Source of the DNA: Streptococcus vestibularis
GTDB taxonomy: Bacteria > Bacillota > Bacilli > Lactobacillales > Streptococcaceae
Assembly: GCA_010604095.1 (NCBI GenBank)
Contig: JAABLG010000009.1
Location: 24,966 to 88,965 of the forward strand
Direction of reading: 5' to 3'
Length of the DNA stretch: 64,000 nucleotides
Shown here: positions 27,763 through 36,618 of the stretch, piece by piece
Layout: every line of letters starts with the position of its first letter
Numbering within the stretch: position 1 is the first letter of the stretch
The notes under the pieces: model-generated
Databases searched by the model: none
The model's input: the letters and a program-made list of their open reading frames with translations, nothing else
Told to the model about the DNA's origin: nothing
Program-made: the position numbers and the translations under genes

Positions 27763-28053
27763 TTATTTAGCAACTGGGTATACAGATACTTGTTTTTTGT
27801 CGCGACCTTTACGTTCGAAACGTACAACACCTTCAACTTTAGCGAAGAGTGTATCGTCACCACCACGGCCTACGTTTACACCTGGATAGATGTGTGTACC
27901 GCGTTGACGGTAAAGGATTGATCCACCTGTTACAGTTTGACCATCAGCAGCTTTGGCACCAAGACGTTTAGCTTCTGAATCACGACCATTGGAAGTAGAA
28001 CCCCCACCTTTTTTGTGGGCGAAAAGTTGCAAGTTTTCAAGAGTTTTCAACAT
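27763..28053 (-). CDS. rpmA: 50S ribosomal protein bL27
   Basis: 96 aa. The N-terminus [18 protein letters not shown] carries the Firmicute extension that is removed after Phe by the protease Prp, exposing AHKKGGGS at the peptidyl-transferase side. The rest ([42 protein letters not shown]) is standard. It follows rplU by 35 bases; the prp (ysxB) gene often found between them is absent here. Confidence 0.97.
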   Translation of the reverse strand: MLKTLENLQLFAHKKGGGSTSNGRDSEAKRLGAKAADGQTVTGGSILYRQRGTHIYPGVNVGRGGDDTLFAKVEGVVRFERKGRDKKQVSVYPVAK

Positions 28054-28088
28054 AAGATTGTGTCCTTTCTTAGTGATTAGTCGTTAGC

Positions 28089-28403
28089 TTACGCGTTGAT
28101 AGCGTTGATAACAACTTTTGTATAAGGTTGACGGTGACCTTGTTTACGGTGGCTACCTTTTTTAGGTTTGTATTTGAAAGTAACAACTTTCTTTTGTTTA
28201 CCTTGTTTTTCGATAGTTCCGACAACAGTAGCTCCTTCAACAACTGGAGTACCTACTACAGTTTTATCACCACCGACAAGAACAACTTCGTTAAAAGTTA
28301 CTTCTGATCCAGCTTCAGCGTTGATTTTTTCAACGTAGATCGCTTGACCTACTTCAACTTTAACTTGTTTTCCACCAGTTTTGATGATTGCGTATGTGCT
28401 CAT
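28089..28403 (-). CDS. rplU: 50S ribosomal protein bL21
   Basis: 104 aa, [19 protein letters not shown]... to [21 protein letters not shown], full-length. The frame stays open upstream to 28523, but that stretch is the L21 leader RNA. ATG 28403 has GGAGGTG upstream and fits the family. It is co-transcribed with rpmA. Confidence 0.97.
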   Translation of the reverse strand: MSTYAIIKTGGKQVKVEVGQAIYVEKINAEAGSEVTFNEVVLVGGDKTVVGTPVVEGATVVGTIEKQGKQKKVVTFKYKPKKGSHRKQGHRQPYTKVVINAINA

Positions 28404-28538
28404 GATGCACCTCCTATTAAAATTTTTAATGTGTCTGAGGTTTCCCTCTGTGAAGACTCGCCTAGTACTGCGGGGACGAACCCACTTGCAAACAGTAGTC
28501 GTGCGGTTGCACAGGACGTGCATTTAGTCAACGTTTCA
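28404..28538 (-). ncRNA. L21 ribosomal-protein leader
   Basis: The ~130-base structured 5' region of rplU includes GCACGTCCTGTGC, ACTACTG...CAGTACT, GTGGGTTCGTCCCCGC (stem GGG-TTCGT-CCC) and GAGGGAAACCTC. Multi-stem leaders of this kind precede rplU in Firmicutes and are thought to bind L21 for feedback control. The boundary is set by the promoter immediately upstream. Confidence 0.75.
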
Positions 28539-28567
28539 ATTCTATCATTTTTTTACTCTAATAGCAA
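28539..28567 (-). promoter_or_regulatory. rplU-rpmA promoter
   Basis: TTGCTA, 17 bases, TAGAAT on the minus strand, placing the transcription start at the head of the L21 leader. Confidence 0.7.
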
Positions 28568-28628
28568 GAGAAAAAGTTTTTACTTTTTCTTATTTTGTCA
28601 ACTTAGATTTAACTACAAAATCAAGCTT

Positions 28629-29165
28629 CTAATCCACTCTGACACCATGCTTTCCTAAAAAGGTCTTAGCCAAAGCGTTCTCCAAAGCTGCTAGGGAAAG
28701 CGTCTTATCGGTTGTTAAAATCTGATAACGCTCAGTCCCTTCAAAATAGAAATGATTCAAAGCTTGATAGCCATTTTTTTCGTAAAATGCTAGACGTTTT
28801 AGACGTTGAGCTCGATTAGAAACATTAGGATCATCCATGGGCTCAATCGTGAGAACACATGGGCAAACGCCTGCTTCTTTCTTAACTTGTGCCAAAATCT
28901 GACTACCGTATCCCTGAGACTGTTTACTTTCTTCAACCGCAAGAAAGAGTAAGTATACTAGGCTGTCAGTATAGATGGTATAGGTTAAGCCAATAAAAGT
29001 TTGCTTATCATAATAAGCCAGAAATTCCTGTCCTTTTTTCAAGCCATTCCAAGACAATTGCCAGAGGGGAAGACGCTCACAAGCAGGAAAAGCCGCTTCA
29101 TAAAGCGAAGCGACCTGTCTAAACGTTGGTGTAAAAGGGTAAACCTTACGAACCTGAACTGCCAT
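28629..29165 (-). CDS. GNAT-family N-acetyltransferase downstream of gtfB
   Basis: 178 aa. The acetyl-CoA-binding region YLLFLAVEESKQSQGYGSQILAQVKKE is clear, followed by VLTIEPMDDPN and KRLAFYEKNGYQALNHFYF. The frame runs upstream to 29504 but overlaps gtfB in another frame. ATG 29165, five bases after the gtfB stop, is the sensible start (MAVQVRKVYPF). It is probably the last gene of the nifS-thiI-gtfA-gtfB unit. The substrate is unknown. Confidence 0.82.
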   Translation of the reverse strand: MAVQVRKVYPFTPTFRQVASLYEAAFPACERLPLWQLSWNGLKKGQEFLAYYDKQTFIGLTYTIYTDSLVYLLFLAVEESKQSQGYGSQILAQVKKEAGVCPCVLTIEPMDDPNVSNRAQRLKRLAFYEKNGYQALNHFYFEGTERYQILTTDKTLSLAALENALAKTFLGKHGVRVD

Positions 29166-29169
29166 GACC

Positions 29170-30489
29170 CTAACCAATGACCTTTTGATAATCTTCTGGT
29201 GTCGCCACACGAGCATGCTCACGTTGACGGTCAAGAAGATGTCTAAAGAACTCATGGTTGCCCAAGGCTTCATGAAGGGTTTGCTTGAAGTGACCGGCAT
29301 CCATCGGTGAAAAGATATTGCTTGGCGCTGTATACTCTGAACCATGACTAGTGTTCGTAAAGGCAAGGATAAGCATATTATTTTCGAAAGCAGCACGGGT
29401 CGCTGACAAGATTTCATTTTGATGGTTAATATCCAAGTAGAAATCAGCTTCTTGATAAAGGCGTTTAACCTGTTCTGTTGTAATGTTAGGATAAAGACTA
29501 ACATTGCTATATTTAGCCAAATCCATCAAGCGACTTGACATCTCTGTAATAGCCCCGACATGATAGTGCATGGTAGGTACTTCACTAACAATACTTTCCA
29601 GATGTTCAACCTGATCGGAATTGGTCAAGATAAGTGCATGGTTTTGGAAATGATTTTGACGTGCAAATGGATACATGAAGCCAAGGAAAGCTACATGAGA
29701 AGCCTGCTGGGGACTAATCAATTTTAGCAAATTCGTGTAGGCTGTGTAATCCTGAACAACAATCTTGGTTTGACGGTGATTGCTATCAAGGAGCAAACGC
29801 ATATTGCCAGGAACTGTGTCTGTAATTGGCTCTTGCCAGAAAAGCACATCTTGGCCAGAATTTGGAAGGTTCATCGTTGTCAAGAAAGGCGTTGACAGTG
29901 AGTTATAAAGGATACGACTTAAATCATAACCCGCCTCTTGGAAATAGAAGACTACAAATTCCGACTTATTTTTGAAAATGTAGACTTTTTCCTTCCAATT
30001 CAAGATAACATCCTTGGTCAAATGGTTAACAACGATAACTTCCTTGTTGTCTGGCGTGAAATAACTAGTGATAGTCGCTTCTTGTTTAACGTTGTACGTT
30101 GTCTGAGAAAAACGATAGCCCTTGTTATTATAGCGGTCAGTCACGCGCAAGCGGCCTGACTCATCATACCAGTCCACAGCATTTACCAAACGTTGATGTT
30201 CAGGATGCGCATAATGAATATGTCCACGTTTTTTATCAAAACGGAAAATTTCTGCATTACTATTAGTCCCTAAAATTTCCCAGTAATCTGGCACGGGCAC
30301 TTGATTAAAGTAAAGAGCAGATCCCTGAACCTTATCAAAACCAGTGAAATAAAGGTAGGGCGAGGTTACATCACTAGGTAGAAAGCCATCATCCGAAAGG
30401 CAAACCGTTGTATTGGCATAGCCAGCAACGATTAAGGAGTATTGGAGATCCCAACTACCCTGACTATAACTTTCAAATAAATTAATCAT
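29170..30489 (-). CDS. gtfB: Accessory glycosyltransferase subunit GtfB
   Basis: 439 aa, the non-catalytic partner of GtfA in O-GlcNAc transfer to Ser/Thr-rich adhesins. The N-terminal beta-rich domain (MINLFESYSQGSWDLQYSLIVAGYANTTVCLSDDGFLP) is diagnostic; GtfB binds acceptor polypeptide and stimulates GtfA. The start overlaps the end of gtfA by eight bases, so stoichiometric synthesis is likely. No secA2/secY2 or serine-rich adhesin gene lies in this window. I recall an orphan pair named gtfE/gtfF in S. salivarius; this is probably that locus. Confidence 0.88.
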   Translation of the reverse strand: MINLFESYSQGSWDLQYSLIVAGYANTTVCLSDDGFLPSDVTSPYLYFTGFDKVQGSALYFNQVPVPDYWEILGTNSNAEIFRFDKKRGHIHYAHPEHQRLVNAVDWYDESGRLRVTDRYNNKGYRFSQTTYNVKQEATITSYFTPDNKEVIVVNHLTKDVILNWKEKVYIFKNKSEFVVFYFQEAGYDLSRILYNSLSTPFLTTMNLPNSGQDVLFWQEPITDTVPGNMRLLLDSNHRQTKIVVQDYTAYTNLLKLISPQQASHVAFLGFMYPFARQNHFQNHALILTNSDQVEHLESIVSEVPTMHYHVGAITEMSSRLMDLAKYSNVSLYPNITTEQVKRLYQEADFYLDINHQNEILSATRAAFENNMLILAFTNTSHGSEYTAPSNIFSPMDAGHFKQTLHEALGNHEFFRHLLDRQREHARVATPEDYQKVIG

Positions 30490-31993
30490 GACTAGTCATC
30501 TCCTTTACTAAGTTAAGCCACTTCTGCTCAATTTCCTCTGTCAAAAAGCCTTTAGCGATATCATAAGAGACTTGATGAACATGGTCCAAATCTGTGCGGT
30601 TAAAGAAGGCTACAATTTTCTCTGCCAAAGCCGCTACAATGGCAGGTTCATCATCTTTTTCGAAACGAGGAATGAGGTAACCATTTTCATTATCTTTAAT
30701 AAAGGTTTGGTTCCCATAGCGCACGTCAAATCCAATCATACCAAGACCTGAACCAACAGCTTCTAAAAGAGTCAAGCCAAAGCCTTCACTCTTAGAACCT
30801 GACAGGTAAAGCTCGTAGTCCTTGTAGACTTCTGTCAACTCCTGATGACCTTTGAGATGGATGTAATCCTGAGCTTGATTTTCCTCAATAATAGCCTTAA
30901 GTTTAGCCTCCTCAGCCCCTGTACCAAAGATATCAAAATTAACTTGTGGCAAGCTCTCCTTGGCCTTAACGACAGCCTTAGCCAACCAGTCCACATGTTT
31001 TTCATTGGCCAAACGTGAAGCGGTAATGATAGAGAATGGTTTACGATTGCCATCAGGTTTTCTCAGTTTATCCACACTTCCCACAGGGATGGTTACGATA
31101 TGAGGCCTAAATGGTGTGTACTTGTTGAACTGATCTAGCATGATATCACGCTGACGATTTGTCGCCGTGATAAAGAAATCGACCTTGTCCGCATTACTAA
31201 ATTGATACTCGTAATAATTATTCCAAAGAATGGTCTTGTCTGTTACCGCATTCTCACTAAAGTGTTCTGCATGGACCACTACCCCAAGTTTGGCAGGTTT
31301 AGCATTACGGAAAACGGCTTGCCCTGTACCAGTTGCACGGTCCAAGATGACAATATCTTTGTCCGTGAGGCCAAGTTGAGACATAAAGTAAGCGATAAAC
31401 TCGTGCTTAGAAGACAAAATCTTATCTGAAAAACGGAAGATACTATCCTTTCCATCAACGATTTCGTCATAGGCAACACTACCATCTTCATTGAAGAAAC
31501 GACGTTGGTAAAGATGAGCCTTGTTGTCCACTGGTGTGTAATACTCTGTGAACATCTTGGTATAAGAGTAAAAATCTTTACGAATCAAGCAACCACGAGA
31601 AACCTTTTCCACACGGTGAACAATCTCTTCACCCTCTTTACGCAAGTATGCTGCATAAAAAATGTCCTCTTTAGCACAAAAGAGCTTCACTACCTTACCA
31701 TTAATTTCACGACGTGTAATATCATAAGGAATTTCATTTTCCAAATCCTTGACGGTATAGGTCGTTGGGGCAATCTTAAGGTCTGTAAAATAGCTATAGA
31801 GCCAGATGACATCTTCGTCCGCAAAACCCATATTACGGGTCAAATCAGACAGGTTGTCCTGCAAGAACATATCCATAAAGACAAACTTAGCCTTGATACC
31901 AGTGTTTTTAAAAATGGTAGAACGGTAGGCCTGAGCATATTCGACACCACTTGACGCCCAACCAATTCCTAAATTGATGTTATAAACAGTCAT
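30482..31993 (-). CDS. gtfA: O-GlcNAc transferase GtfA (GT4 family)
   Basis: 503 aa, starting MTVYNINLGIGWASSGVEYAQAYR, the hallmark N-terminus of streptococcal GtfA. The C-terminal Rossmann half has ITASRLANEKHVDWLAKAV and the nucleotide-sugar EX7E-type motif GSKSEGFGLTLLEAVGSG. GtfA with GtfB adds the first GlcNAc to serine-rich repeat proteins in the cytoplasm. The ATG follows AAAGGAAA. It lies 98 bases after thiI, without an obvious promoter. Confidence 0.9.
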   Translation of the reverse strand: MTVYNINLGIGWASSGVEYAQAYRSTIFKNTGIKAKFVFMDMFLQDNLSDLTRNMGFADEDVIWLYSYFTDLKIAPTTYTVKDLENEIPYDITRREINGKVVKLFCAKEDIFYAAYLRKEGEEIVHRVEKVSRGCLIRKDFYSYTKMFTEYYTPVDNKAHLYQRRFFNEDGSVAYDEIVDGKDSIFRFSDKILSSKHEFIAYFMSQLGLTDKDIVILDRATGTGQAVFRNAKPAKLGVVVHAEHFSENAVTDKTILWNNYYEYQFSNADKVDFFITATNRQRDIMLDQFNKYTPFRPHIVTIPVGSVDKLRKPDGNRKPFSIITASRLANEKHVDWLAKAVVKAKESLPQVNFDIFGTGAEEAKLKAIIEENQAQDYIHLKGHQELTEVYKDYELYLSGSKSEGFGLTLLEAVGSGLGMIGFDVRYGNQTFIKDNENGYLIPRFEKDDEPAIVAALAEKIVAFFNRTDLDHVHQVSYDIAKGFLTEEIEQKWLNLVKEMTSHD

Positions 31994-32091
31994 GTATTTT
32001 CCTTTCTAGGTAAAATGCAACATCGATATTATTTCTTTATTTGATACAGCTGATGCTAATAAAATCTAAGCAGTCACTATATACTTTGGGA

Positions 32092-33315
32092 CTAGAGCAA
32101 GTCATCAATAAGTGTGTCTACTTCGTCTTGTGCCTCTTCGATAGGTGTGATTTCAGTCACCATAATTCCTGCAACCGCCCGTTCAACCAAGGCGTCAACA
32201 TCCATACGACGCTCATATTGTTCAACGTTTTTAATTTTGGGATTGGTCTTTGGACGGTCCGGTGCAAAGATGGTACAGCAATCTTCGAAAGGTTGAATAG
32301 AAATGTCGAAGGTATCAATTTTTTGTGCCAAATCAATGATTTCCAACTTATCCATAGTCACAACTGGGCGAATCACTGGCGTACAGGTGACAGCATTAAT
32401 GGCCTGCATAGACTCCATAGTCTGACTGGCAACCTGACCAAGACTTTCTCCATTGATAATGACAAGACCACGTCGTTCCTCACGAATGCGGTCAGTAATA
32501 CGCATCATAAAACGACGAGTCAGAGTCATCAAATAAGCCTCTGGTGCTTTTTCCTTGATTTCCTCTTGAATTTCAGTAAAGGGTACTTCAATGAACTGGA
32601 TATTGCCACCAAACTTAGTCAACTTACGGGTCAAATCTTGAGCCTTTTTCAGTGCACCAGGACTGGTGTATGGAGGACTTGCAAAATGGACAGCCTCAAT
32701 ATCCACGCCACGCTTAAGGGCTAGATAACCTGCAACAGGCGAATCAATCCCACCTGAAAGCATGAGCATGCCTTTCCCAGCTGTCCCTACAGGTAATCCA
32801 CCAGCACCCTTAATTTCCTCATGAGAAATATAGGCAGCCTCCGCACGAATCTCTACCTTAAGATTAACATCTGAACCCTTCATTTGTGCTTTAATATCAG
32901 GCAATACATCAAATACAGCATTTCCTAAAGTAAGGTTGAGCTCACGACTGTCGAGAACAAAGTCGTGGTCACTACGTTTAGCCGTCACCTTAAAGGTAAG
33001 TCCATCATGATAAAGCCCAGTCATAATGTCTTGAACAGCTTTTTTCAATACTTCGACATTTTTTTCACATTTGTAAACAGGACTAAAGGCCTGAATCCCG
33101 AAAATCTGTTTCAAAGACTCTGCGACTGGTTCGTAGTCTGTGCCATTTAGATAGATGTGTCCACGGTCACGGTCAAAAGTCACTTTCACCTCTGGATAGA
33201 TGGATAGGACATCCTTGATATTATTTTTAAGTTTATTGATGAAACGCATGCGGTTTTTGCCCTTGGTTGACAATTCCCCGTAGCGCACCATAATTTCTGA
33301 ATACGTTAGTGTCAT
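32092..33315 (-). CDS. thiI: tRNA 4-thiouridine synthase ThiI
   Basis: 407 aa. It has an N-terminal ferredoxin-like/THUMP region ([19 protein letters not shown]) and a PP-loop ATP pyrophosphatase motif [20 protein letters not shown]. There is no C-terminal rhodanese domain, as in other Gram-positive ThiI, so sulfur comes directly from the NifS-type desulfurase encoded just upstream. The Shine-Dalgarno AAGGA is six bases from the ATG. nifS and thiI are 42 bases apart. Confidence 0.95.
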   Translation of the reverse strand: MTLTYSEIMVRYGELSTKGKNRMRFINKLKNNIKDVLSIYPEVKVTFDRDRGHIYLNGTDYEPVAESLKQIFGIQAFSPVYKCEKNVEVLKKAVQDIMTGLYHDGLTFKVTAKRSDHDFVLDSRELNLTLGNAVFDVLPDIKAQMKGSDVNLKVEIRAEAAYISHEEIKGAGGLPVGTAGKGMLMLSGGIDSPVAGYLALKRGVDIEAVHFASPPYTSPGALKKAQDLTRKLTKFGGNIQFIEVPFTEIQEEIKEKAPEAYLMTLTRRFMMRITDRIREERRGLVIINGESLGQVASQTMESMQAINAVTCTPVIRPVVTMDKLEIIDLAQKIDTFDISIQPFEDCCTIFAPDRPKTNPKIKNVEQYERRMDVDALVERAVAGIMVTEITPIEEAQDEVDTLIDDLL

Positions 33316-33357
33316 TCCTTTTCCTTTTGAACTTGAATTTAATTTTATTTAATCGTT

Positions 33358-34503
33358 TTATCTCACTTTTTGTGTCTTAGCGTAGACCTGCTTGAAAATC
33401 GTGAGAAATTGTTCAACCTGTCCCATATCATTGTCATCATCGAGACTGATACGAACGGCAGTTTGGGCCAACTTACTTGGCACACCCATAGAAATAAGGG
33501 TTCCTGCTGGCTTACCGGCTTTTGAGGAGCAGGCTGATGTCGTTGAAATATAGATTTGATGTTCCTCAAAAGCATGGACAACAACTTCACCACGAACACC
33601 CTTGATGCCAAAGGTCAAAATATTGGGAGCAAAGTTATCACCTTCACCTGAGAAGAGAGTAATGTCCTCATACTTCGACAATTCGTCAAAGATAACCTTT
33701 TTCATCTTGGCAATTTTAGTCAGAGATAAGGCCTCTTTATCAGTGACTAAGCGCAAGGCCTTAGCCATACTTGCAATCCCAGCAACATTTTCAGTCGTTG
33801 AACGAAGGTCTTTTTCTTGACCTCCACCTGTTAAGAGAGGCGTAATCTTTTTGCCAGCTTTTTTGTAGACAAAACCGACACCACGAACGGCATGGAACTT
33901 ATGACCAGAAAAGGTCGCAAAGTCTACACGGTCAGTTAAATAAGACGATACAGGAACTTTACCAATAGCCTGAACAGCATCCACATGGAAAGAAATCGTC
34001 GGCTCATTAGCTAGAAGATCTGAAATCGCTTGAATGGGTTGGATAGATCCGATTTCATTATTAACGGCCATCACTGAAACCAAGATGGTATCAGGTCGCA
34101 ACAGTTGAGCAAGAGCTTCCACATCCACGAACCCTTGAGCATTAACTGGCGCATAGGACACTTGAAAACCATGCTCAGAAAGCCATTTGGCAGACTCTTT
34201 AACCGCAGGATGCTCAATGTCAGAAACGATGATGTGTTTACCATAAGGCTCTTTTTCAAAAGCCACGCCCTTAATGACCCAGTTGTCTCCTTCGGTTCCA
34301 CCAGACGTAAAGAAAATCTCATCGGCTGATTTTCCAATGAGGTCCGCAACTTGCTTACGAGAAGCCTCCAAAATACGTGTCGCAGATGTTCCTAATTGGT
34401 GCAAGCTAGAAGGATTCCCAAAAATTTTCGTTGCCGCTTCTTGGTAGGTTCTAAGAGCCTCTGGATAGGGCATGGTTGTAGCTGAATTATCAAAATAAAT
34501 CAT
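33358..34503 (-). CDS. nifS: NifS-type cysteine desulfurase partner of ThiI
   Basis: 381 aa PLP enzyme that takes sulfur from cysteine. MIYFDNSATTMPYPEAL at the N-terminus, HVDAVQAIGKVPV, and SGHKFHAVRGVGF with the PLP-binding Lys are present. STTSACSSKAG near the C-terminus holds the active-site Cys. Adjacent thiI suggests it is the dedicated desulfurase for tRNA thiolation. ATG follows GAGGAAA. It is divergent from the Ser/Thr-rich protein gene, with an extended -10 (TGC-TATAAT) about 30 bases upstream. Confidence 0.94.
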   Translation of the reverse strand: MIYFDNSATTMPYPEALRTYQEAATKIFGNPSSLHQLGTSATRILEASRKQVADLIGKSADEIFFTSGGTEGDNWVIKGVAFEKEPYGKHIIVSDIEHPAVKESAKWLSEHGFQVSYAPVNAQGFVDVEALAQLLRPDTILVSVMAVNNEIGSIQPIQAISDLLANEPTISFHVDAVQAIGKVPVSSYLTDRVDFATFSGHKFHAVRGVGFVYKKAGKKITPLLTGGGQEKDLRSTTENVAGIASMAKALRLVTDKEALSLTKIAKMKKVIFDELSKYEDITLFSGEGDNFAPNILTFGIKGVRGEVVVHAFEEHQIYISTTSACSSKAGKPAGTLISMGVPSKLAQTAVRISLDDDNDMGQVEQFLTIFKQVYAKTQKVR

Positions 34504-34532
34504 GTTTTTTCCTCGATTAATAGTTACTCCCT

Positions 34533-34584
34533 ATTATAGCATAATTTTTTTAGCATTTTTTGCGAGAAAATCATATAATAGAGA
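34533..34584. promoter_or_regulatory. Divergent -10 elements of nifS and the Ser/Thr-rich protein gene
   Basis: Minus strand: TGC-TATAAT at 34533-34541 (nifS direction). Plus strand: TATAAT at 34575-34580, followed 20 bases later by AAGGAG. Neither has a good -35. The 40-base spacing means polymerases could interfere. Confidence 0.45.
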
Positions 34585-34612
34585 GTACGAAATAATTTTT
34601 AAGGAGAGCATC

Positions 34613-35092
34613 ATGTCTGAAAATTACTCACGCCGTAACCATACGTCCAATGAAGAAAGCAAATCTTCCCCTAAAGTGACTGAACACGTTTCTAAAGGCT
34701 TCACTGCCTTCCAAAAAGTCCTTACTGCTGTCGGGACCATTTTGTCAATCATCGTAGCGTCTATCACTATTATGAATTTCACATCTTCTAATAAAGATAA
34801 AGATACATCTGATTCTTCAGCAAATCAATCAACTGTAGTCATCAAAGAAGGTAACAATAAGACCCAAGATTCAAGCGCTGCCTCATCTAGCTATGGTAAT
34901 GCGACTGACTCAGAAACAGAAACAAGCAGCCAAGCTGGTAATAACACTTATTCTTCATCAGCAGATACAACAACTGGTGGAAATACAACTACTTCTTCAT
35001 CAGCAGCCACTGCAGACACAACTACTGGCAATGCGACAACTGGTGGTGCAACAACTGGTGGTGCAACAACTGGTGGCGCTGCTTCCAACTAA
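34613..35092 (+). CDS. Single-pass membrane protein with Ser/Thr-rich tail (DUF6556-like)
   Basis: 159 aa; ATG 34613 follows AAGGAG. The basic/polar N-terminus (MSENYSRRNHTSNEE) is predicted cytoplasmic. One membrane segment lies at ~35-58 (LTAVGTILSIIVASITIMNF). The rest is ~95 residues almost entirely of Ser, Thr, Gly, Ala, Asn and Asp, ending in three TTGGA repeats encoded by 15-bp repeats. There is no sortase motif or catalytic domain. The low-complexity extracellular tail is the kind of sequence that receives O-glycans. A link to the GtfA/GtfB pair 3 kb away is speculation. Confidence 0.8.
   Translation: MSENYSRRNHTSNEESKSSPKVTEHVSKGFTAFQKVLTAVGTILSIIVASITIMNFTSSNKDKDTSDSSANQSTVVIKEGNNKTQDSSAASSSYGNATDSETETSSQAGNNTYSSSADTTTGGNTTTSSSAATADTTTGNATTGGATTGGATTGGAASN
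35036..35080 (+). repeat. Three 15-bp tandem repeats
   Basis: ACAACTGGTGGTGCA occurs twice exactly and once with two changes at its end, encoding TTGGA. The period is a multiple of three, so copy number could change without breaking the frame. Confidence 0.85.
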
Positions 35093-35098
35093 AACATT

Positions 35099-35127
35099 TG
35101 AAAGGCTAGGAGTTTCCTGCCTTTTTC
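35099..35127 (+). terminator. Terminator of the Ser/Thr-rich protein gene
   Basis: AAAGGC-T-AGGA / TCCT-GCCTTT stem (one bulge) followed by T-run. The -10 of folC starts one base after. Confidence 0.75.
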
Positions 35128-35133
35128 TATAAT
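35128..35133 (+). promoter_or_regulatory. folC -10 box, three bases before the start codon
   Basis: TATAAT directly after the terminator T-run and only CCT before ATG. Transcription starting in the normal 6-8-base window would begin at or just past the start codon, so a leaderless or SD-less mRNA is implied if this box is used. No -35 consensus is seen. Confidence 0.4.
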
Positions 35134-35136
35134 CCT

Positions 35137-36393
35137 ATGAACTATACAGAAACCATAAATTTCATTCACTCTTTTAAAGGTAATGGTCGTCGTCCCAAGC
35201 TTGAGCGTATGCGCTGGCTTTTGGAGCAAGCTGGAAATCCTCAAATGCACTATCCAACAGTCCATATCGTCGGAACCAACGGTAAGGGATCAACAACCAG
35301 TTACTTACAACATATCCTAAGTAAGGCAGGCTATCAAGTCGGAACCTTTACTTCTCCTTACATTACTCGATTTAACGAGCGTATTAGTATTAATGGCACA
35401 GAGATCCCTGATAAGGACCTGATTGCTATTGTTGAGAAAGCTCAAGTTTTTCTCAATGATTTAGAACATAACACTTATTTTGACCGACCAACGGAATTTG
35501 AGTTGGTCACCCTACTCATGTTTCTCTACTTTGATTTGAAACAGGTTGATATTGCTATCATCGAAGCCGGAATTGGTGGCCGTCTTGATTCGACCAATGT
35601 GCTTTCACCAGAGCTTGTCATCTGTACTTCGATTGGCTTTGACCACACTGAAACTTTAGGTAATAGTCTTGAGGAAATTGCTGAGCATAAAGCTGGTGTC
35701 ATGCAAAAAAATACCCCTACCTTACTAGGTCGTGTTCCTGAAGAAGTTGAACAGCTCTTTAGACAAAAATCACATGAATGTAAGGCTCCTTTGGCTGTTA
35801 TTGATAGGGAAATCCAGCTCATTCATGCATCCAATCAAGCTCTTCAAGTTTCTTATGGTAAGTGGCAGAGTTCAAAACTTAAGCTCTCCATGCTAGGACA
35901 GCATCAAGAAAATAATGCTGGTTTAGCCGTCACTGCTGCCCATCTATTGACTCAAATATTTCCTAAGATTACCGATAAGAGTATCCAAGAAGGCATCGAA
36001 GAGACGCATTGGCCTGGTCGCAGTGAGTGGATTGGAAATAACATTTACCTAGATGGCGCCCATAATCCTCAAGGTATTGCCAGTTTAAAACAGGTACTAA
36101 AAGATAACTTCGCCAATCGTAAGGTCCACATCCTCTTTGCAGGACTTAGGCGGAAGCCTCTAGCAGACTTACTAGAGGAGCTGAAAGCTTATGATATAAC
36201 GGTAACTAGCTTTGACTTTTTTGAAGCACTGCCCTTGGATGACTATCCTCAACACTTCAAACAGGCGACCGACTATAAAGACTGGTTAATCCAAGCTGAT
36301 TCAGCGAGTCCTGATGATTTATTTGTCATTACTGGGTCCCTTTACTTTATCTCAGAAGTCAGAAATTATTTGATTAACGAAAAAAAGGCCTAA
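35137..36393 (+). CDS. folC: Folylpolyglutamate synthase / dihydrofolate synthase
   Basis: 418 aa Mur-ligase-type enzyme adding glutamate to folates. ATP-binding VHIVGTNGKGSTTSYLQHIL, then FTSPYITRFNERI, EAGIGGRLDSTNVL and the C-terminal domain WPGRSEWIGNNIYLDGAHNP are all present. The start at MNYTETINFIHSFK fits the family, yet there is no Shine-Dalgarno before it. A hairpin terminator follows the stop codon immediately. Confidence 0.95.
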   Translation: MNYTETINFIHSFKGNGRRPKLERMRWLLEQAGNPQMHYPTVHIVGTNGKGSTTSYLQHILSKAGYQVGTFTSPYITRFNERISINGTEIPDKDLIAIVEKAQVFLNDLEHNTYFDRPTEFELVTLLMFLYFDLKQVDIAIIEAGIGGRLDSTNVLSPELVICTSIGFDHTETLGNSLEEIAEHKAGVMQKNTPTLLGRVPEEVEQLFRQKSHECKAPLAVIDREIQLIHASNQALQVSYGKWQSSKLKLSMLGQHQENNAGLAVTAAHLLTQIFPKITDKSIQEGIEETHWPGRSEWIGNNIYLDGAHNPQGIASLKQVLKDNFANRKVHILFAGLRRKPLADLLEELKAYDITVTSFDFFEALPLDDYPQHFKQATDYKDWLIQADSASPDDLFVITGSLYFISEVRNYLINEKKA

Positions 36394-36406
36394 TGCCTTT
36401 TTTTAT
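36380..36406 (+). terminator. Terminator of folC
   Basis: AAAAAGGC-CTAAT-GCCTTTTTTT overlapping the end of the coding region. Confidence 0.85.
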
Positions 36407-36540
36407 TTAGACAAGTTATTTGCTACACACAAAGTGTGGGCTGCTATTTGAGCACAAAGAAAAGCCTGAAACTCTTGGTATTCAGACCTCACTTATTTAT
36501 CTCATCGTTACAAATTCTTCTGAACCGGTTGGATGAATGG

Positions 36541-36617
36541 TTTCCATAGCCAAAAAGGCTATGGAAATTCGCAAGGGACTTCCTTGCGATCACTTTCAAT
36601 TGAGGCCATTCAGACAT
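36541..36617. repeat. Twin hairpins between the two gor 3' ends
   Basis: TTTCCATAGCC-AAAAA-GGCTATGGAAA (perfect 11-bp stem) is followed at once by CGCAAGG-GACTT-CCTTGCG (7-bp stem). This 77-base segment has no ORF and separates the direct repeats. It may be a small inserted element. Confidence 0.7.
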
Positions 36618-36618
36618 A

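Noticed and set aside
28404..28523. N-terminal extension of rplU
   Set aside because: The extra 40 codons run through the L21 leader hairpins; the real start is at 28403 with GGAGGTG.
29166..29504. N-terminal extension of the GNAT gene
   Set aside because: It overlaps gtfB in another frame and reads as non-protein-like sequence; the start at 29165 fits the GNAT family and gtfB spacing.
32041..32724. 227-codon plus-strand frame opposite thiI
   Set aside because: It is antisense to the conserved PP-loop region of thiI, and no family is recognisable.
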